From contig JARBJD010000023.1 in NCBI GenBank assembly GCA_033064195.1, forward strand, positions 310,001 through 374,000: a stretch of DNA of 64,000 bases, read 5' to 3'. Position 1 is the first letter of the stretch, and every line of letters begins with the position of its first letter. The notes under the pieces were generated by a model. That model saw only the letters and a program-made list of their open reading frames with translations. It searched no databases and was not told the DNA's origin. This DNA comes from Blattamonas nauphoetae. Its lineage: Eukaryota > Preaxostyla > Oxymonadida. This document shows positions 10,363 through 22,652 of the stretch, one piece after another. A program made the position numbers and the translations under genes.

Positions 10363-13300
10363 TCATTCCGAGTCCCCGAGAAGGTTCACACTGATTGAGT
10401 GAATTGCGATGTCACCACAGAGTGGACACGAGTCCCATAGAGACGAAGATTCCGATTCCCACATTTGGATGAGCTCAGTCGTCGATTTCTTTGAGAGAGA
10501 TGTTCGAAGGCTGTTGAATGCTTTTTGTCGAATTTCGGGATTCCTTTGATTTGGACTGAGCTTGATGGAGGTGAGAGCACACAACAGATGCATGACATGC
10601 GTACAATGGAAAGAGAGGAGAGGAGTCGTTGAGTGGAGAGGATGGACGACCGAATGGCAGATGGGACAGCAGCCAGACGGATCAAAAATAAAGGGTGTGA
10701 ACCGGTTGGGTTCAGTGGAATCATCGGGGTTGGTGTAGAGCTCGTCTTGGAGGAGGTGGAGATGGTTGAAGGAGTCTGTGAGTGTCTGCTGGAGGGATTC
10801 TCGCTGTTGGGAGGATGCGATGATGGAGTCGGAGAGTTGTGCGGTGATGTCTGACAGAGCGAGGAGGGAGGAAGGGAGGAGGGCGAGAATGGACGGAAGT
10901 TGGACACCGTTTCTAAGACAATGAAAGAGAACGAATGCAAACAGGGTGTATGTTGTGTTGATGATCCGCGTGACGATCTCCTTCTTCTGGGCAACCGTCT
11001 TGTTCGACACGTTCCTCGGACTGCACAACGTCCGGACGATCTCCATCCAAATTCGCTTGATGCACTCCGAATCCATAATCATGTCCTTCTCCTTCAAAAA
11101 CATGTCAAAGACAGTTTCGGGTGGAAGGTGACGAAGGGCGTATTCGAAGCTCTCCTCAAAAAGATCGAGGATGAGGAGAAGGATGACTGAGGCGGGGTGG
11201 AATTCGGATTGCTGGCATTCGCGGAGAGCTGTGGAGAGCGACAGAGTCGAGGCGAAAGTGGGATTGTTCCGCAAAACAGCCAGAAAAGTGAGGAGAGACT
11301 CCTCTTCGCGAAGGAGGATGAGAAGATGGATCTAAAGAACAGACATGAAAGAGATTCAGAAAAGGATGAGACAAGTGATTCGAGTCACACATAATAATCG
11401 CAGATCTGCCGAGACCGATGACCGCGCTGGTTCACAGCTGTGTCGAGATAATACAGAATGGGATTGCGCTCAGTCGTCACGTGAACCGACGATGAATCGT
11501 CCTGTCGCGTGGGATGCTCCCCACCAACTTGGATGAGTCGATATGTTTCGTATTTCTGGATGGCTGGAAGGAGTCTGTCGGGATTGATATTCGCATCGAT
11601 CCACAACTTGACCAGATTAAATCCACATTTGACGATGAGATCAGAGCTGAACTGGACAACGAGATCTTCATACTTCGAGTGATCCCCGCTCCAACTTTGC
11701 GACCTCCGAGCATCGCGTAAGATCTCCAGCGCCTTTCGCTGTTGATTGTGTTGGAGCATGAGCTGGATGGCGTCACTGATCCGCCCAGTGAGCTTTGCGA
11801 GAGAACATTGATCCTCCACATACCCAAACTGACCGAGCAAGGTGAACACTGTCGGGTAGTGCAGTTGGGCGCGATAGTCTGTGTAGAACTTAGTGAATTT
11901 GGCAAACAGGGCGTTGTATTCGTCTGGATGGGTGTCTCGGTTGATCTGGGCGAGAGTGCTGAGGTAGACAGAGACGATGAGTGTGCAGAGGATCTGCCGA
12001 GAGAGGTTTGGGGCAGTTGACGTGGCTGTCTGATCGAGGAGGAGCACGTTCAGAAGAGAGAGGAGGTATTGCAGAAGAGTCGATCCCTTCAGTTGGGGGA
12101 CGTCCGAAGTCGGTCCAATCGTCTGCCGTTTCTCCAGTCCATCCAGTCGATCCGAGAGAATCAACTGAACTGTCTCTTCAAAAGCGGTTCCGGAGAGAGA
12201 AAGGAGTTCAGCCCCCTTCTTCTTCAACCCCCCTCCCGCCCGAAGACACATGATCCCCAGAATAGTGGCGACGACCCTCACTCTCTCCTTCACGTCCTCA
12301 CTCACAACGAGAGGCTGCTTCTTGCCTTGTGGAGTGAGAGCTCCAGGCCCCCTCTGCCCATTCTCGTCCCCCAACTTCAGAGCTCGAGTGAGACTCACGT
12401 AGCGCTGACCCATCGCTGCTTTGAGAGAGCGGTCGATGAGAGGGAGTAGACGCTGCGTGTCAGTGTCATCAACATTGACTGGAATCATGACAGGCGACGG
12501 GGCCTCCAATTCCGGATCGGTGACCGTGCTGGAGATGGCACTCAGCACGTTCTTTCTGGTTTGGATGGTGGATGCCATGAACGACGGCTGAGGTGCTTTT
12601 GCTTTGACTGGAGACGGACCTGGTGGGATCGCGTGGAACTGGTTGAGCGGAGGGGCTCTGCCAAATCGGACTGACTTGGACTTGGCGGACGGGATGGTTG
12701 GTTTTGGTTGGCTCTCCTCGATTCTTCGGATTGCTTCGAGTTGGAGTCGTTCTCGCTCTTCCGAGAGTGGGTCACCGAGACCGACTTTGGGCGGCTTCGA
12801 TTTCTGTTTCTCGATGGACGACTCGATCTCCTTCATCGTCGTCTGGAGAATTGTCAGCCAGACAGAATCGTCTTCACTCAGAACAACCAAACGATAAATC
12901 ACGTTTGGCCCCAAAACGTAGAAATCGCCTCTGATTGGGTCAGACACTGCAGACGTGAAGAGAGGAGCGGTTTGGGACGATGTAGAGTCGGATCGTGGAA
13001 GCGGGATGGAAGCGAGAACACGAGTAGAGGAAAGGTGAGACCAGATCTGGACGGAGTCGGGATAGACAAGCACGATGTGGTTGTGGGTTGTTCCCATTCC
13101 AACAGGAAAGGGGTTTGGGAGAGTGTTTGAGCGATTGATGGGCGCCTGACGAGTCGTCCCTTGAATTTCGGGTGTGGCGACTAAGCGATCCTTCGGATGG
13201 GAGAGACGGAAGAAGCCTTTTGAGAGGTTGAGCGAGAAGGGGGTGAGTTGGGTTTGGTCTTTTGTGTTCGACAGAAACGAATTGTGGCACCCGGAGACAG

Positions 13301-14389
13301 AAGAGATATTCGGATGAGTCACGCCGGTCACACTTTGCCAAGCATACCAAGGAGAGGGAAGGATGAAGTTGCGCATGGCTCCAGAAATGGAGAGAGAGCT
13401 ATACACATTTTGGTGGTCGGCTGGAACGATGGAATCTGGAGAGAGGAGTAAATCAGAGAAAAATAGAATACCAAGTGGAGAAAATTTCTTGACATAGCTT
13501 GATGAAAAGCTTGGCTCGAATTGTCGTTGAGAAAGTTCAACCTGAAAAAAATGTCTGAGTTTAATCTCACACGAGAACATATGCAGATGAAACAAGCAAA
13601 ACAAGGCGCGGAACACTATTGTCACTTAAGAAAAAGCCTTCAATCGAGGTTATAGCCTGTCCATTGAAAGATCTCGACTGTTCCTGACACTGTGACAGAG
13701 GAATTCTGTGAATAAGAAAGATACTTCGACTAACGGGCCACAAGTGGTCATAGAAAAGGTGGACCGATAAAGTTTTCCATCCTTTGTTCCGATTAAAATG
13801 TCCCATTCCGTTTGGTTGGAATGAATAGAGAGTCTGGATGAAAAATGGAACAGAGCTATAATATACCCTTCAAGAGTGTCAATAAACGAGGAATCCAAAG
13901 AAGAGAACTGGGAGAACGGAGTGACAAATTTTAAAACTTCAATTTGACATTGCTGGAAGAGGATTCAGGTGACAAAGATCGGACCTTCCAAGGATCGAGT
14001 GGTATTGGTGTTGCTTGGGTTTCTGAGAGATTTACAACATACGCAGTAGATATTGATGTAGTAACGATTGCATGTTGTCCTGTTGGGTCAAGAAACACTT
14101 TTGTAAGAGCAGCATTCTTCTTCAGTTTGTCGAAGGTGACAACACGGACTGAAACACAAGATAACGAAAATTATGGAACGACTTTCTTTTTCAGGTTGGT
14201 CTTCACACCACGAATGAAGCGATCGTTCGAGTATCCAAGCGTGATTTCCGTCAGACACAGAGTAGTGAATTGGACGTTCATTTTTCAGTGTGAGCTGAAT
14301 ACATTGATGATTATTTGAGAAAATGCGCACACCGGAACATCTTCAAGAGTAAATTCTGGGTGAACATAGTCAAATGGTGGCGCTATCAT
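10363..14389 (-). CDS. VPS18: Vps18 (Pep3), core subunit of the HOPS/CORVET tethering complexes
   Basis: Eight exons (14389-14333, 14294-14183, 14148-13985, 13952-13867, 13833-13735, 13705-13573, 13541-11391, 11331-10363) give 1256 residues with consistent phases. The introns are 38, 34, 32, 33, 29, 31 and 59 nt. The N-terminal half is a beta-propeller (EFTLEDVPLTLKNERPI, WDILIGTKDGKLYRS, the WYAWQSVTGVTH block). A helical solenoid follows, with clathrin-repeat-like sequence (KALEILRDARRSQSWS, CGFNLVKLWIDANINPDRLL). The C-terminus carries a RING-type zinc site: CPICHS, FHCTHVMHLLC and CPLCGD. Vps18 drives endosome and lysosome fusion. All short introns lie in the first 850 bases; the rest is nearly uninterrupted. 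The exact 29-nt fifth intron is the least certain join. Confidence 0.88.
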
Positions 14390-14534
14390 CCAGATTCAAT
14401 GGCCTCTTGTGACTGAAACTTCTCCAGTGGTCGGATCATTCATCTTCAAAGAACTTCGAGGTAAATCACTGTCTTTCTCACAAAATTCTCCCTATGTCAT
14501 CTGTTTTCCACATTTTCTTTAAAGTCTATCTGAT

Positions 14535-14944
14535 ATGGCGGAGCAGTTTGCAGATTCTCTCGTCAATTTTGTTGACCATGATTCGCTGAAATCTACATAC
14601 AATACACAACAAGAAATGTTGGAAACTCTTTTTAGGCTCATTTTTTTGTGAAGACTCAAAAATATTGTTGGAATGAATGAAAGGATAGAAACTTTCAACG
14701 TTACTTCAGACAAGCGTCTAAGTGAGGCCCAATCTCTCGCAAACAAGTACATGGCGCAAATGAAAGGAATTTCGCTCGATCTCAACGATATTTTTGTTCG
14801 CGTGAGGTTTGTTTACATTCCTCGTTACTCATCCATCACGTTCGATCTTCACCATCACCTAATCTCAGGACTCTCCGAAAACTTCTTCACCAAAAATACC
14901 CCGACATTTGCCCGGATATTGAAGCCTTCGAAGATAAAGAATAG
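14535..14944 (+). CDS. KXD1-like subunit of BORC (KxDL domain)
   Basis: Three exons (14535-14617, 14654-14806, 14869-14944; introns 36 and 62 nt) give 103 residues. The spliced protein lines up over its whole length with the KxDL domain of animal KXD1: TQQEILKNIVGMNERIETFN, then LNDIFVRVRTLRKLLHQKYP against the animal [21 protein letters not shown] pattern. The first intron is needed to remove a TGA, and the join gives exactly the spacing of the animal protein. KXD1 belongs to BORC, which places lysosomes through Arl8 and kinesin. It is transcribed away from Vps18, 146 bp apart, so the two endolysosomal genes may share a promoter region. Very short genes like this are easily missed. Confidence 0.75.
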
Positions 14945-15187
14945 AAACCGGTTCACCATCTTCTTCATTGCACATCTTCATTTTCCATTTCACGACTGTT
15001 ATTGAGAATTGATTCGCCAATTTAATGAAAAACGAAGCAAGAGTGACATAACTGTGATAAGAATGATGTCGAATGAGCTATTGTTTCTCCGATCGACTCT
15101 TTTCATGGAAAGTGAAATTCTCCGATGATTCCATCAGACTACGTTGAGTCAAATGAAATAAATGAAATGAAAAGAGAAAAGAAGAAG

Positions 15188-16203
15188 CTATCTGGGTTTT
15201 TTGGTCATCAATCCAGTGAGCTCATTTGCTTTGGCTTGAGTTTCTGAGACTAATGATTCCAATTGTTGCATCTTTTTCCGAACGTCATTATCATCAAACT
15301 GAACTTGAGACCGAGGCGGGTAGCCTGCTGTGTCTCCAGGCTGAACATAACGTCCTGATTGGCTGAAACCTGATTGGGGATAACCCGTCCCACCCAAAGG
15401 CCCCATATATGTAGAAGATGGTCCATAATATGTTTGTTGTGGGGAATAAGCCTGATTATAGGGATATTGCGAGAAAGATTGAGAGGCTGAGAATGGAGTA
15501 GATGATTGGTAATTTGGGGATGGTGGAACGTAACGTTGTTGCGGTGGATAGACAGGAGGAACGTATTGTTGTGGATAGGGTTGTGTTTGGAGGAAGGATG
15601 TTGTCGAGGCTGGAGAAAAAGTGTTGGTTTGTTGCGACTGTTGTAATGGATGAAAACCGACAGGTACTCCCTGTATGATCGGACTATGCGTTGAGATTGG
15701 AGGCTGTACAGCTGAAGAGTTAAGTGAAGTGCGGAGAACTTGTCCATGAGGAGCTTGATGTGTCTGAAGATTTGAATTTTGGTTTATAGAGGAACGAAGA
15801 TTTTGACTGCCAATCGCCTGGTAGGGCCGTACATGAGTAGGAGGACGATCGTTTCCTTGAAGGGGTGTGACGGACAGCCATTCGTATTGAGGCTGGTTGA
15901 TCTGTTGAGATCGTCGAAGACCTGTTGCACCCAATTGCTGAGTATCTCCACCCGATGTTTGTGGATACTCTCTCTTGCTCAGAAAGATTGGTCGGTCAAA
16001 TGATGCAACATTTGAAAACTGCAAAACTGAAAGAAAGAAAAAGAGACTGTCACATCAGGGACTTCATAGATTCCTGAAACGCGTGAATCTGCTTGCGTTC
16101 GTTGATGATGTCGTGAAGAATCATTGGGGTCTGCTCGTTCATTGAATTGCCGTTGCCCAGCTACTCCACGAGGGATTGATGTTAGATCGATTGTCGAAGA
16201 CAT
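15188..16203 (-). CDS. Hypothetical P/Q/S/Y-rich low-complexity protein
   Basis: Two exons (16203-16054 and 16018-15188, one 35-nt intron) give 326 residues. No domain is recognised. Residues about 100-270 are rich in P, Q, S and Y, with repeated motifs such as YPPQQRYVPPS and SPQQTYYGPSS, resembling prion-like or phase-separating tails. The last 35 residues form a likely coiled coil (DNDVRKKMQQLESLVSETQ). Its start lies only 26 bp from the start of the divergent COMM-like gene. Confidence 0.7.
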
Positions 16204-16228
16204 CCTAAATGAACAGTGTTACTAATAA

Positions 16229-16730
16229 ATGATATCAAATGAGAATAATCGAAACTATGGAGAAGGAAACTGGACTTCTATCGCCTCAGGTTCGATATCA
16301 AAACCACGGTTCGATTCACCCATAATAAAAATGGAAGATCCATCAGACATCGTTGACGACATCGAGATCACTGCACAGACTGGTGCATCGGGAATGAAAT
16401 CAGGAACGTGGGGAAGGAAGCTATGCGGCTTGAATTGGAGAATCGACGTCCCAGTTCCATCTGGAGAAGGAGAAACTGAAACTCAAAATGAACCACATGC
16501 GATCGTTGAAGCTCTTTTTTCTCATCTGTCTGAGAACGAAACGGAGGTTTGCACCATTATAATTCAGAAATATCACTTTATTTGCACACTTTTCATGAAC
16601 ATTCTTGTTATACTCTCTCAAAATATCTCAGGTCTTTGAAAAAGTCCATTTTCGGCTACATCGCGATAAACTCGATGAAATTGTTTCTTCTTTCTCTAAA
16701 GCTTCAGCATTTGCCAAGACTCATGTCTAG
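16229..16730 (+). CDS. COMM-domain-like protein
   Basis: Two exons (16229-16546, 16632-16730; intron 85 nt) give 138 residues. The C-terminal half resembles a COMM domain: a tryptophan-centred strand (GLNWRIDVPV, compare DWRVDV in COMMD proteins), an acidic linker, then VFEKVHFRLHRDKLDEIV followed by a final helix. COMMD proteins form the Commander complex in endosomal recycling. The length suits a minimal COMMD. The 5' end is uncertain: another reading starts at the ATG near 16258 and removes a 29-nt intron. I rate the family call as probable only. Confidence 0.55.
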
Positions 16731-17011
16731 AACATGCGGCAACCACTCTTCATCAATGTCTGTCAATTCACACCCATTTCAGCTCTCTTCATTTGGTACA
16801 TGATGATCATTGAATGTCAAGAAGAGAAACTGTTCTGATGAAACCACTGTGTTATATGAGCACACTCTCTCAATACACTCATGGACTTTTCATTTCTGAA
16901 CATTCAGAAGAGGATGAGAGAGTGTTGAAATGGAACAATATTTCCAAAAAAGGATTCAATGTTTGATGGTCAAACCTATTGCTTTGAAAAACCAACACAA
17001 TGAATTGTTTA
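16731..17011. other. Convergent intergenic stretch
   Basis: The 3' ends of the COMM-like gene and the minus-strand helical gene face each other here. No conserved frame or RNA structure was recognised. Confidence 0.4.
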
Positions 17012-19230
17012 TCAGTCATCTCCGAGAAATTCAAAATTTGGTGGATTATGCCCCAATTTCCGCGCAAAATCCTCCACAAATGGAAGATCTGTTGGTATTT
17101 CATCTATAATGTTCTGGACTTGTACAAACATTTCCAGAATATCTTCCAATCCTTCAGTGGCACACACACGTAATCGAAAGAACCGTTCGTGAGAGTGAAC
17201 GGGCGAGAAAATGAAGTTTTTGTGTCGTTCAAAGAATTTATGCTTGATACAAAAAGCAGAAGCAGACGCCAAGAGAGGGACACCATTTGGGATAAAGATG
17301 GATTCTATTTCATCGATTGTGGTTCGGAGAGAGAGAAGTGAAGTTGTGAAGATCCCAACTTCTTTCAGAAGAGTGTCTGGAATGAGACGAATATGCGTGG
17401 AGAGACAGATCAGGTAAGGACCGATCACATCAAAAAGATCGGCCACCGTGTTGGTTCCGAGATGTGATGTGATGGCTGTGAAGAGATGGCAGGCTGAGTT
17501 GTGCAAATCTGACAGACAATCACCAAACGGGGCTCGAACGAGAGAGGCGACAAGTTGGCGAGTTATGGGAAAGGAGGAAGGAGGAATGGGGAGGGCTGGG
17601 AGACAGCCAAGAACGACAGCTATGGTGTCAAGGAACATGGTGGAGATGGTGTCATTGTCGAGAGAAAGGATGCGACTGGTAATGTCTGAAAAGAACGCGA
17701 AGTTTGCATCTGTTTCAGCTGTTGGCTGGATGGCGACGGGACATCCTGAGATGAGGTGAGTGAAGAGAGAAAGCAGAGAGTCGAAGACGTTCATGTGGAA
17801 TGGCGAGATGGCGTCTTTGGTGAGAGGAATGGTGGGTTGTGGGATGAAGATGGACAGGACGGTGAAACACCACTTGACAGTCTCCATGCTGAGCGACCCT
17901 CCATCGTCCATGTCTTTCATTTGGATGAGCATGCTGATCGTGGTGATGAGTTCGATGTTGAGATTGATTTGACTTTCCAATGATTCCTCAGAATCAGGTT
18001 TGCTGCTCTGTTGGAACAGATTCGCAAGACTGATTGTGTTGTTCTCACAGTCAACCAACAATGGGCGGAGACATCGAGTGAACGACATTTCATCCGACTG
18101 CGAGAGTTGCATGTGATGGAGTTGGGAGATGAAAGATGAGAGGAGGTGACGATTCGATGAGAGAATGACTCGTTCGATGGAGGGATACACTGACGATGTA
18201 AACACTTGATTTGCAAATGGAAGAAAAAGACAAAGTGTGTCGAGAACAACGACGAGGAAAGAATGGTCATGATTTGCGGGATCTTCTTGATGGGCAAAAA
18301 TCCATTCAATGGTTTTGTTATATGGGAATATGGAGAGAATATTGTGCTTATAAAACTTTGGGTATGATGCAAATATCATAACACATTTCCAAGCCTGAAA
18401 AAAGTGTTGTGAAAATAGAAGGAAGAAAGACGGACAGAATGAGATATATCAGGGGGGAAAACGGTTGGATCTGCAAGTGACGCAAGTTTGAACCCGAGAG
18501 GCGATTCAAAGATTTCATTACAATCAAACACAGAGTTTGATGCTGTGGTGAGAGAATGAATAAGGAAATGAACGTGAAATTCCAACCGTAGTGGATCATG
18601 AGGTTGAGAGAATGATACTGAACTAAGTCTATCGAATAAAATATCGCATACAAGGACGGTTGCATCTGTTGAGGAGAAAAACGTGTCAAAAACTGTTTCA
18701 GTGACTTCCTTCAAATGAGCGATTTGGGAAGGAGGAAGTTGTGTGAGAAGGGTTGATGAAGGGAATTTTGGAGCGTTTGACAGATTAAGAAGGAAATCGA
18801 GTGAATATTCAGGAGTTTCCTTCAAATGAGAGAAAAGTGCGATAATTCCACAAGAAAAGGATCATGTTGAAAGAAATCAGCTTGAATCGAAAAATAATCT
18901 GGAAACGATGCGTGTAACATCAAACAGAGTTCCTGGCTAGCATTTCCAGAAAAATTGGTCAATTCCCATAACAAGACAAATCATTCTGTGGTATAAAGGT
19001 GGCTCCGGAACAGAGATGTTAAGACTGTACTCGCACAGAATCATTTCTGTAGTATATGTCTCTAATCAAGTCAAAGAACTTGTATCTCTCACAACGCTGA
19101 TGATTATCAATGGCTTGTCGTCTTGAGCGGGAAGATGGCTCTTTCACTGACCATAGTCTTCTATGGAACGTGAATGTGGCTTTGATGATCGTCTCTGTTC
19201 CTTTCGAGGAAATAGAGGGGACTTCAAGTG
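17012..19230 (-). CDS. Unrecognised alpha-helical protein, about 620 residues or more
   Basis: The well-supported part is three exons: 18936-18852, 18819-18436 and 18394-17012 (introns 32 and 41 nt), about 617 residues. The sequence is almost wholly helical, with hydrophobic repeats (for example LDTLCLFLPFANQVFTSS, VLGCLPALPIPPSSF), like HEAT-repeat or karyopherin proteins. I could not assign a family. Upstream coding continues with a good frame containing CERYKFFDLIRDIYYRND (about 19120-19030) and a basic stretch before it. Linking it needs an 8-nt exon at 18985-18978, so the 5' end is tentative. No signal or membrane segments are obvious. Confidence 0.55.
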
Positions 19231-19557
19231 ATATGAAGCGTCTTTTTTACGTCCAGTTTTTCTGTCTTGAAAATCTGAAAAAGAGAGAGCTTACGAAGGA
19301 TGGTATTGTGAAAACAACACTGACTAAACACGATTTTATTGTTTGTTGAATCATATTAATTAGGTGGCTTAGCTTCATAACTTCATCAGCTTGTTCTCCG
19401 CTTGAACAAAGTCTTGTCGCCTTTTTTTCATTCGAACTGGTCGTGTTCTAATTCTTGCTAGATTTTTACAAATACGTTTTCCCTTCGAGTATATTTCGCT
19501 GTTCAATTGTGCTTTTTTGCCCCTTCTCGGAATTGAGCCCTTAGATTTTTGTTTATC

Positions 19558-20245
19558 ATGTCAGAAGAAACTCAACCAGCCATTATAACAACTGTTGACA
19601 AGGACGCTGCAACTCACAATCTTGAAAAAGAACTTGGCAAGAGACCAGAGAAAGAAACCCTAGAACGAGTGAGTATGCACAATTTTCTTCTTTTTTTGCC
19701 TGATGTGTTTTATCTCCTCGATTCTGCAAAACCATGAATAACCCTATTTTTTCCACCATTCCCGTTAATTTAATGATTCATTTTTCTCTTTCATTTTTCA
19801 GATATCCTCAAAACCAACCTTCCAGAAGGTTTCCAAAGCGATGCGTCTCAACATCGAATGGAGAAGAAAAAACAGGAAGTACAAGCTGGTCTACAGTCTA
19901 GACCAGATAAAGAGGATCTGGAGCGCAAAAGTACTGTTTTTCTTTTTTGTTTAGCACGAATCAACTTCAGACATTCTTCACCAGACGGGGCCTGCTCAAT
20001 ACCAAGCGAAAGCTGAAGCCCTTGCCATGGAAAAAAAGAAGAAAGATGTTAAAGAGGGATTGGAGAATAGACCAGAAAAGGAAGACCTCCATTCAAAACA
20101 CATTCTTCATGCCAACGTTCCCGCTGATCAGGCGGCCCGGGCAGATGAGCTCAAGCTTAAAGTTACACAGTCAAGTCTGAAACGTAATCTTGAGCAGCGC
20201 CCACCACCTGAGGAAGTCCAGAGCAAAATCAGTGAAACAAGCTGA
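19558..20245 (+). CDS. RPEL-repeat protein (probable G-actin binder)
   Basis: Three exons (19558-19672, 19802-19930, 19971-20245; introns 129 and 40 nt) give 172 residues. Splicing builds a ladder of RPEL motifs, each about 45-50 residues apart: RPEKETLERVNIL, RPDKEDLERKNIL, RPEKEDLHSKHIL and a weaker RPPPEEVQSKI. In RPEL proteins (MRTF, Phactr) the R, P and the following hydrophobics bind monomeric actin. Both introns fall inside or next to an RPEL motif, so the repeat period follows the exon pattern. No other domain is present. The protein is small, charged and probably cytosolic. The start is the first ATG of the frame. Confidence 0.85.
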
Positions 20246-20410
20246 TGTTGTCCGTCACCGCGTTAGTTGTCCATTCTTTTTTCAAATCCTTGACTTTTCT
20301 CCATATACCTTACTGTGTTTTCCGCATTTTTTGGGAATATTTGTCATAAACAAGAAACTCCAGAAGATCGATCCGCCCATCTGTGTCTTCAAACTCAGAA
20401 TCTCCAACAA

Positions 20411-22121
20411 ATGCTCAATGCTTATATTCAAGAAGCCATTGATAATTATTCGTTCGAAAATGCACTTTTCTATGCTGAAATGAATCATGCTCAACTCAAC
20501 TCCGTTGAATCTCGTTTTCTTCTAGCTGAGGTATTTCTTCGAGCAGGGCAACCGCAACACGCACTCGTAGTGATGGATCAGCAATTTGATGATTCTTTTG
20601 CACGGATGTATGCAAGAGCATGTCTACAGACCGGCCAATACTCACGTGGAATCACAAAACTCTCTCATCTTCTAATTTCGTCTGATAGTCACCCACAAGT
20701 AGCAGACCCGCACGTTCTCTTTGCCCTCGGTAAATTATATAAGTCTGTTATAGTATTCCTGATCTTCTTCCATAGGCAATCAGCACAATTCAACATGGCA
20801 ACAAAATGTTTTCAGACATGTATATCTGTCGATCCACAGTACTTCGCGGCATTTGATCAACTCCTTGAACTTGGGGTTCCCATTCAATCAGAGACTATCC
20901 CACTCCATACGAATCTCTCGTTCACTCAGCCATCAGACACAAATCCGTCTCAGCTCCTTCCAGTCCATCCTGTCCTTGAATCAATCGCGTCAGCTCGACA
21001 TTCAAACAGTATTTATGATGGTTCACAAACAATTGTTCATCTTAAGCCTCTTTTGCAGTCAAATTCTCAGCCTTCGCCCTATTCATGCCAACACAACAAT
21101 GGCTACGTGCTCTCCATGATCGGAGAAGCTTATCATCACCAGACTCATCACAGCATTTCTGTTCAATCTTATCAAAAAATGGTTACAATCACACCGTTTC
21201 ACACAGAAGGACTCGATCTGTACAGCAGCGTCCTACACACAACGGGGAGATCAAATGATCTTCATTCATTATCGGTAACCATCGCAACAATGTATCCAGA
21301 TTCATATGAGAGTCTTGTTGTAGCTGGTAATTACTACTCGTACATCAACCAACAAAAGAAAGCCCTTCTCTGCTTCCAAAGAGCATGTCAACAATTTCCT
21401 CTTCGAGCATACCCATATTCACTGGCAGGACATGAGTGTTGCGAGCTTGGTTTATCTCTTTCATCTGTTATCATCACGACGTGATTCATTCTTCTTTCAG
21501 GCCAGTATTCTTTAGCCCTCGCGTTATACCGCCATTCTTACACTCTTAATCCAAATTCAACGGTTGCTCTTCTTGGGATGGGGATTGCATATCATCATCT
21601 TCAGCGTTTTGGACTCGCTGAAACTCATATCCGACTTGCCCACACATTAAACCCTCACTCTGTCCCGATTCTCTACCGTTTGGCTATCGTGATCACACAA
21701 GGAATGAACGGAAGCGAGAGAGTCCAAGAGGTATGGTGTTTCTCTTCGTCTCATCGCCGGTTGTCTTTCTCAGTCGATCAGTCTCTTCGATGAAGCGCTT
21801 CGTCTCTCACCTCGGAATCTTCTGATGCGAACGCGGCGTGCTTCGTTGCTGATGACCATTCCGGACCGCATTGATGAGGCAGTGAAGGAATTGCTGGATC
21901 TCTCTGAGAACCATCCAAACGAAGCCGTCCTCTTCTACCTCCTGGGAAAGGCTCATATGTCCCGTAACAAGGATCTTGATGCGTATTTCGCTTTTGAGAA
22001 AGGTTTGCTGATTGTTTTTAGTATTTTTTCGTTCTTCACAGCATATCAGATCAATCCGACAGATGATATGTTTCGAGTGGCATTCGAACAACTTGCTCAC
22101 TCGCTGAGTCAACGAACCTGA
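20411..22121 (+). CDS. CDC27: Anaphase-promoting complex subunit APC3/Cdc27 (TPR protein)
   Basis: Five exons (20411-20742, 20776-21449, 21501-21730, 21774-22002, 22042-22121; introns 33, 51, 43 and 39 nt) give 514 residues. N-terminal TPR pairs match Cdc27 (YIQEAIDNYSFENALFYAE, RFLLAEVFLRAGQ). A less conserved linker follows, then the strongly conserved TPR superhelix: QQKKALLCFQRACQQFP, AYPYSLAGHECCELGQYS, TLNPNSTVALLGMGIAYHH, LAETHIRLAHTLNP. Cdc27 binds the co-activators Cdc20 and Cdh1 in the APC/C ubiquitin ligase. The protein is shorter than animal Cdc27 (about 820), mostly through a shortened linker. I start at the methionine that begins the conserved first helix; the frame is open further upstream. 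Confidence 0.85.
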
Positions 22122-22652
22122 CAATTTCATCTTCTTCAGTTGTCGTCGAGATTCCAGCCTTCCTCTGTGCAATACGTGATGAAAATGCGAACAATTTAGG
22201 AACAGTTTGTCGTACAGGCGTGGATACAATTGCTAACTATTCTTGAGGGATTATAACAACGAGTCGTGGGTCTACAACTGTCCTGTGGAATTACCTGTGG
22301 CTCAACAGGGATTGGAGCTGGTTTTGGAAGATACTTTTGTATTGACTCTTTTTTACTTGAATTAAAGAGATTGTTGACTAATTGTGCTTCAGCAACAAAG
22401 CAGAGACATTTGGCTCAAAGAGGTGATTTTTCAAGACCAGTCTACGACATTTATCGTGAACGATGATCGAGCCACAAAATTCGAAGACTAAAAATTGTCT
22501 CGAGCTTATGGTTGGTAAAACAAAGAGAAGTTGTATTGTCAATTTATCGAGTGTGTTATTCAGGTTCAGACATAAGAAAAAACCTCATCTCAACGATTGA
22601 TGGAAATAACCTTCATGATGGTCCGATCGCCACCAGGTCCGTCATCTTATTC
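22122..22652. other. Gap before RIO1; possible 5' exons
   Basis: This is the 3' flank of Cdc27 and the 5' flank of RIO1. A plus-strand ATG at 22463 opens a 45-codon frame (MIEPQNSKTKNCLELMVG) that could be an upstream exon of RIO1, but I found no clean join. Nothing else was recognised. Confidence 0.35.

Noticed and set aside
13706-13734. A 19-nt intron in Vps18
   Set aside because: Other phases at the same acceptor lead to a stop; a 29-nt intron at 13706-13734 gives the continuous frame to the next exon.
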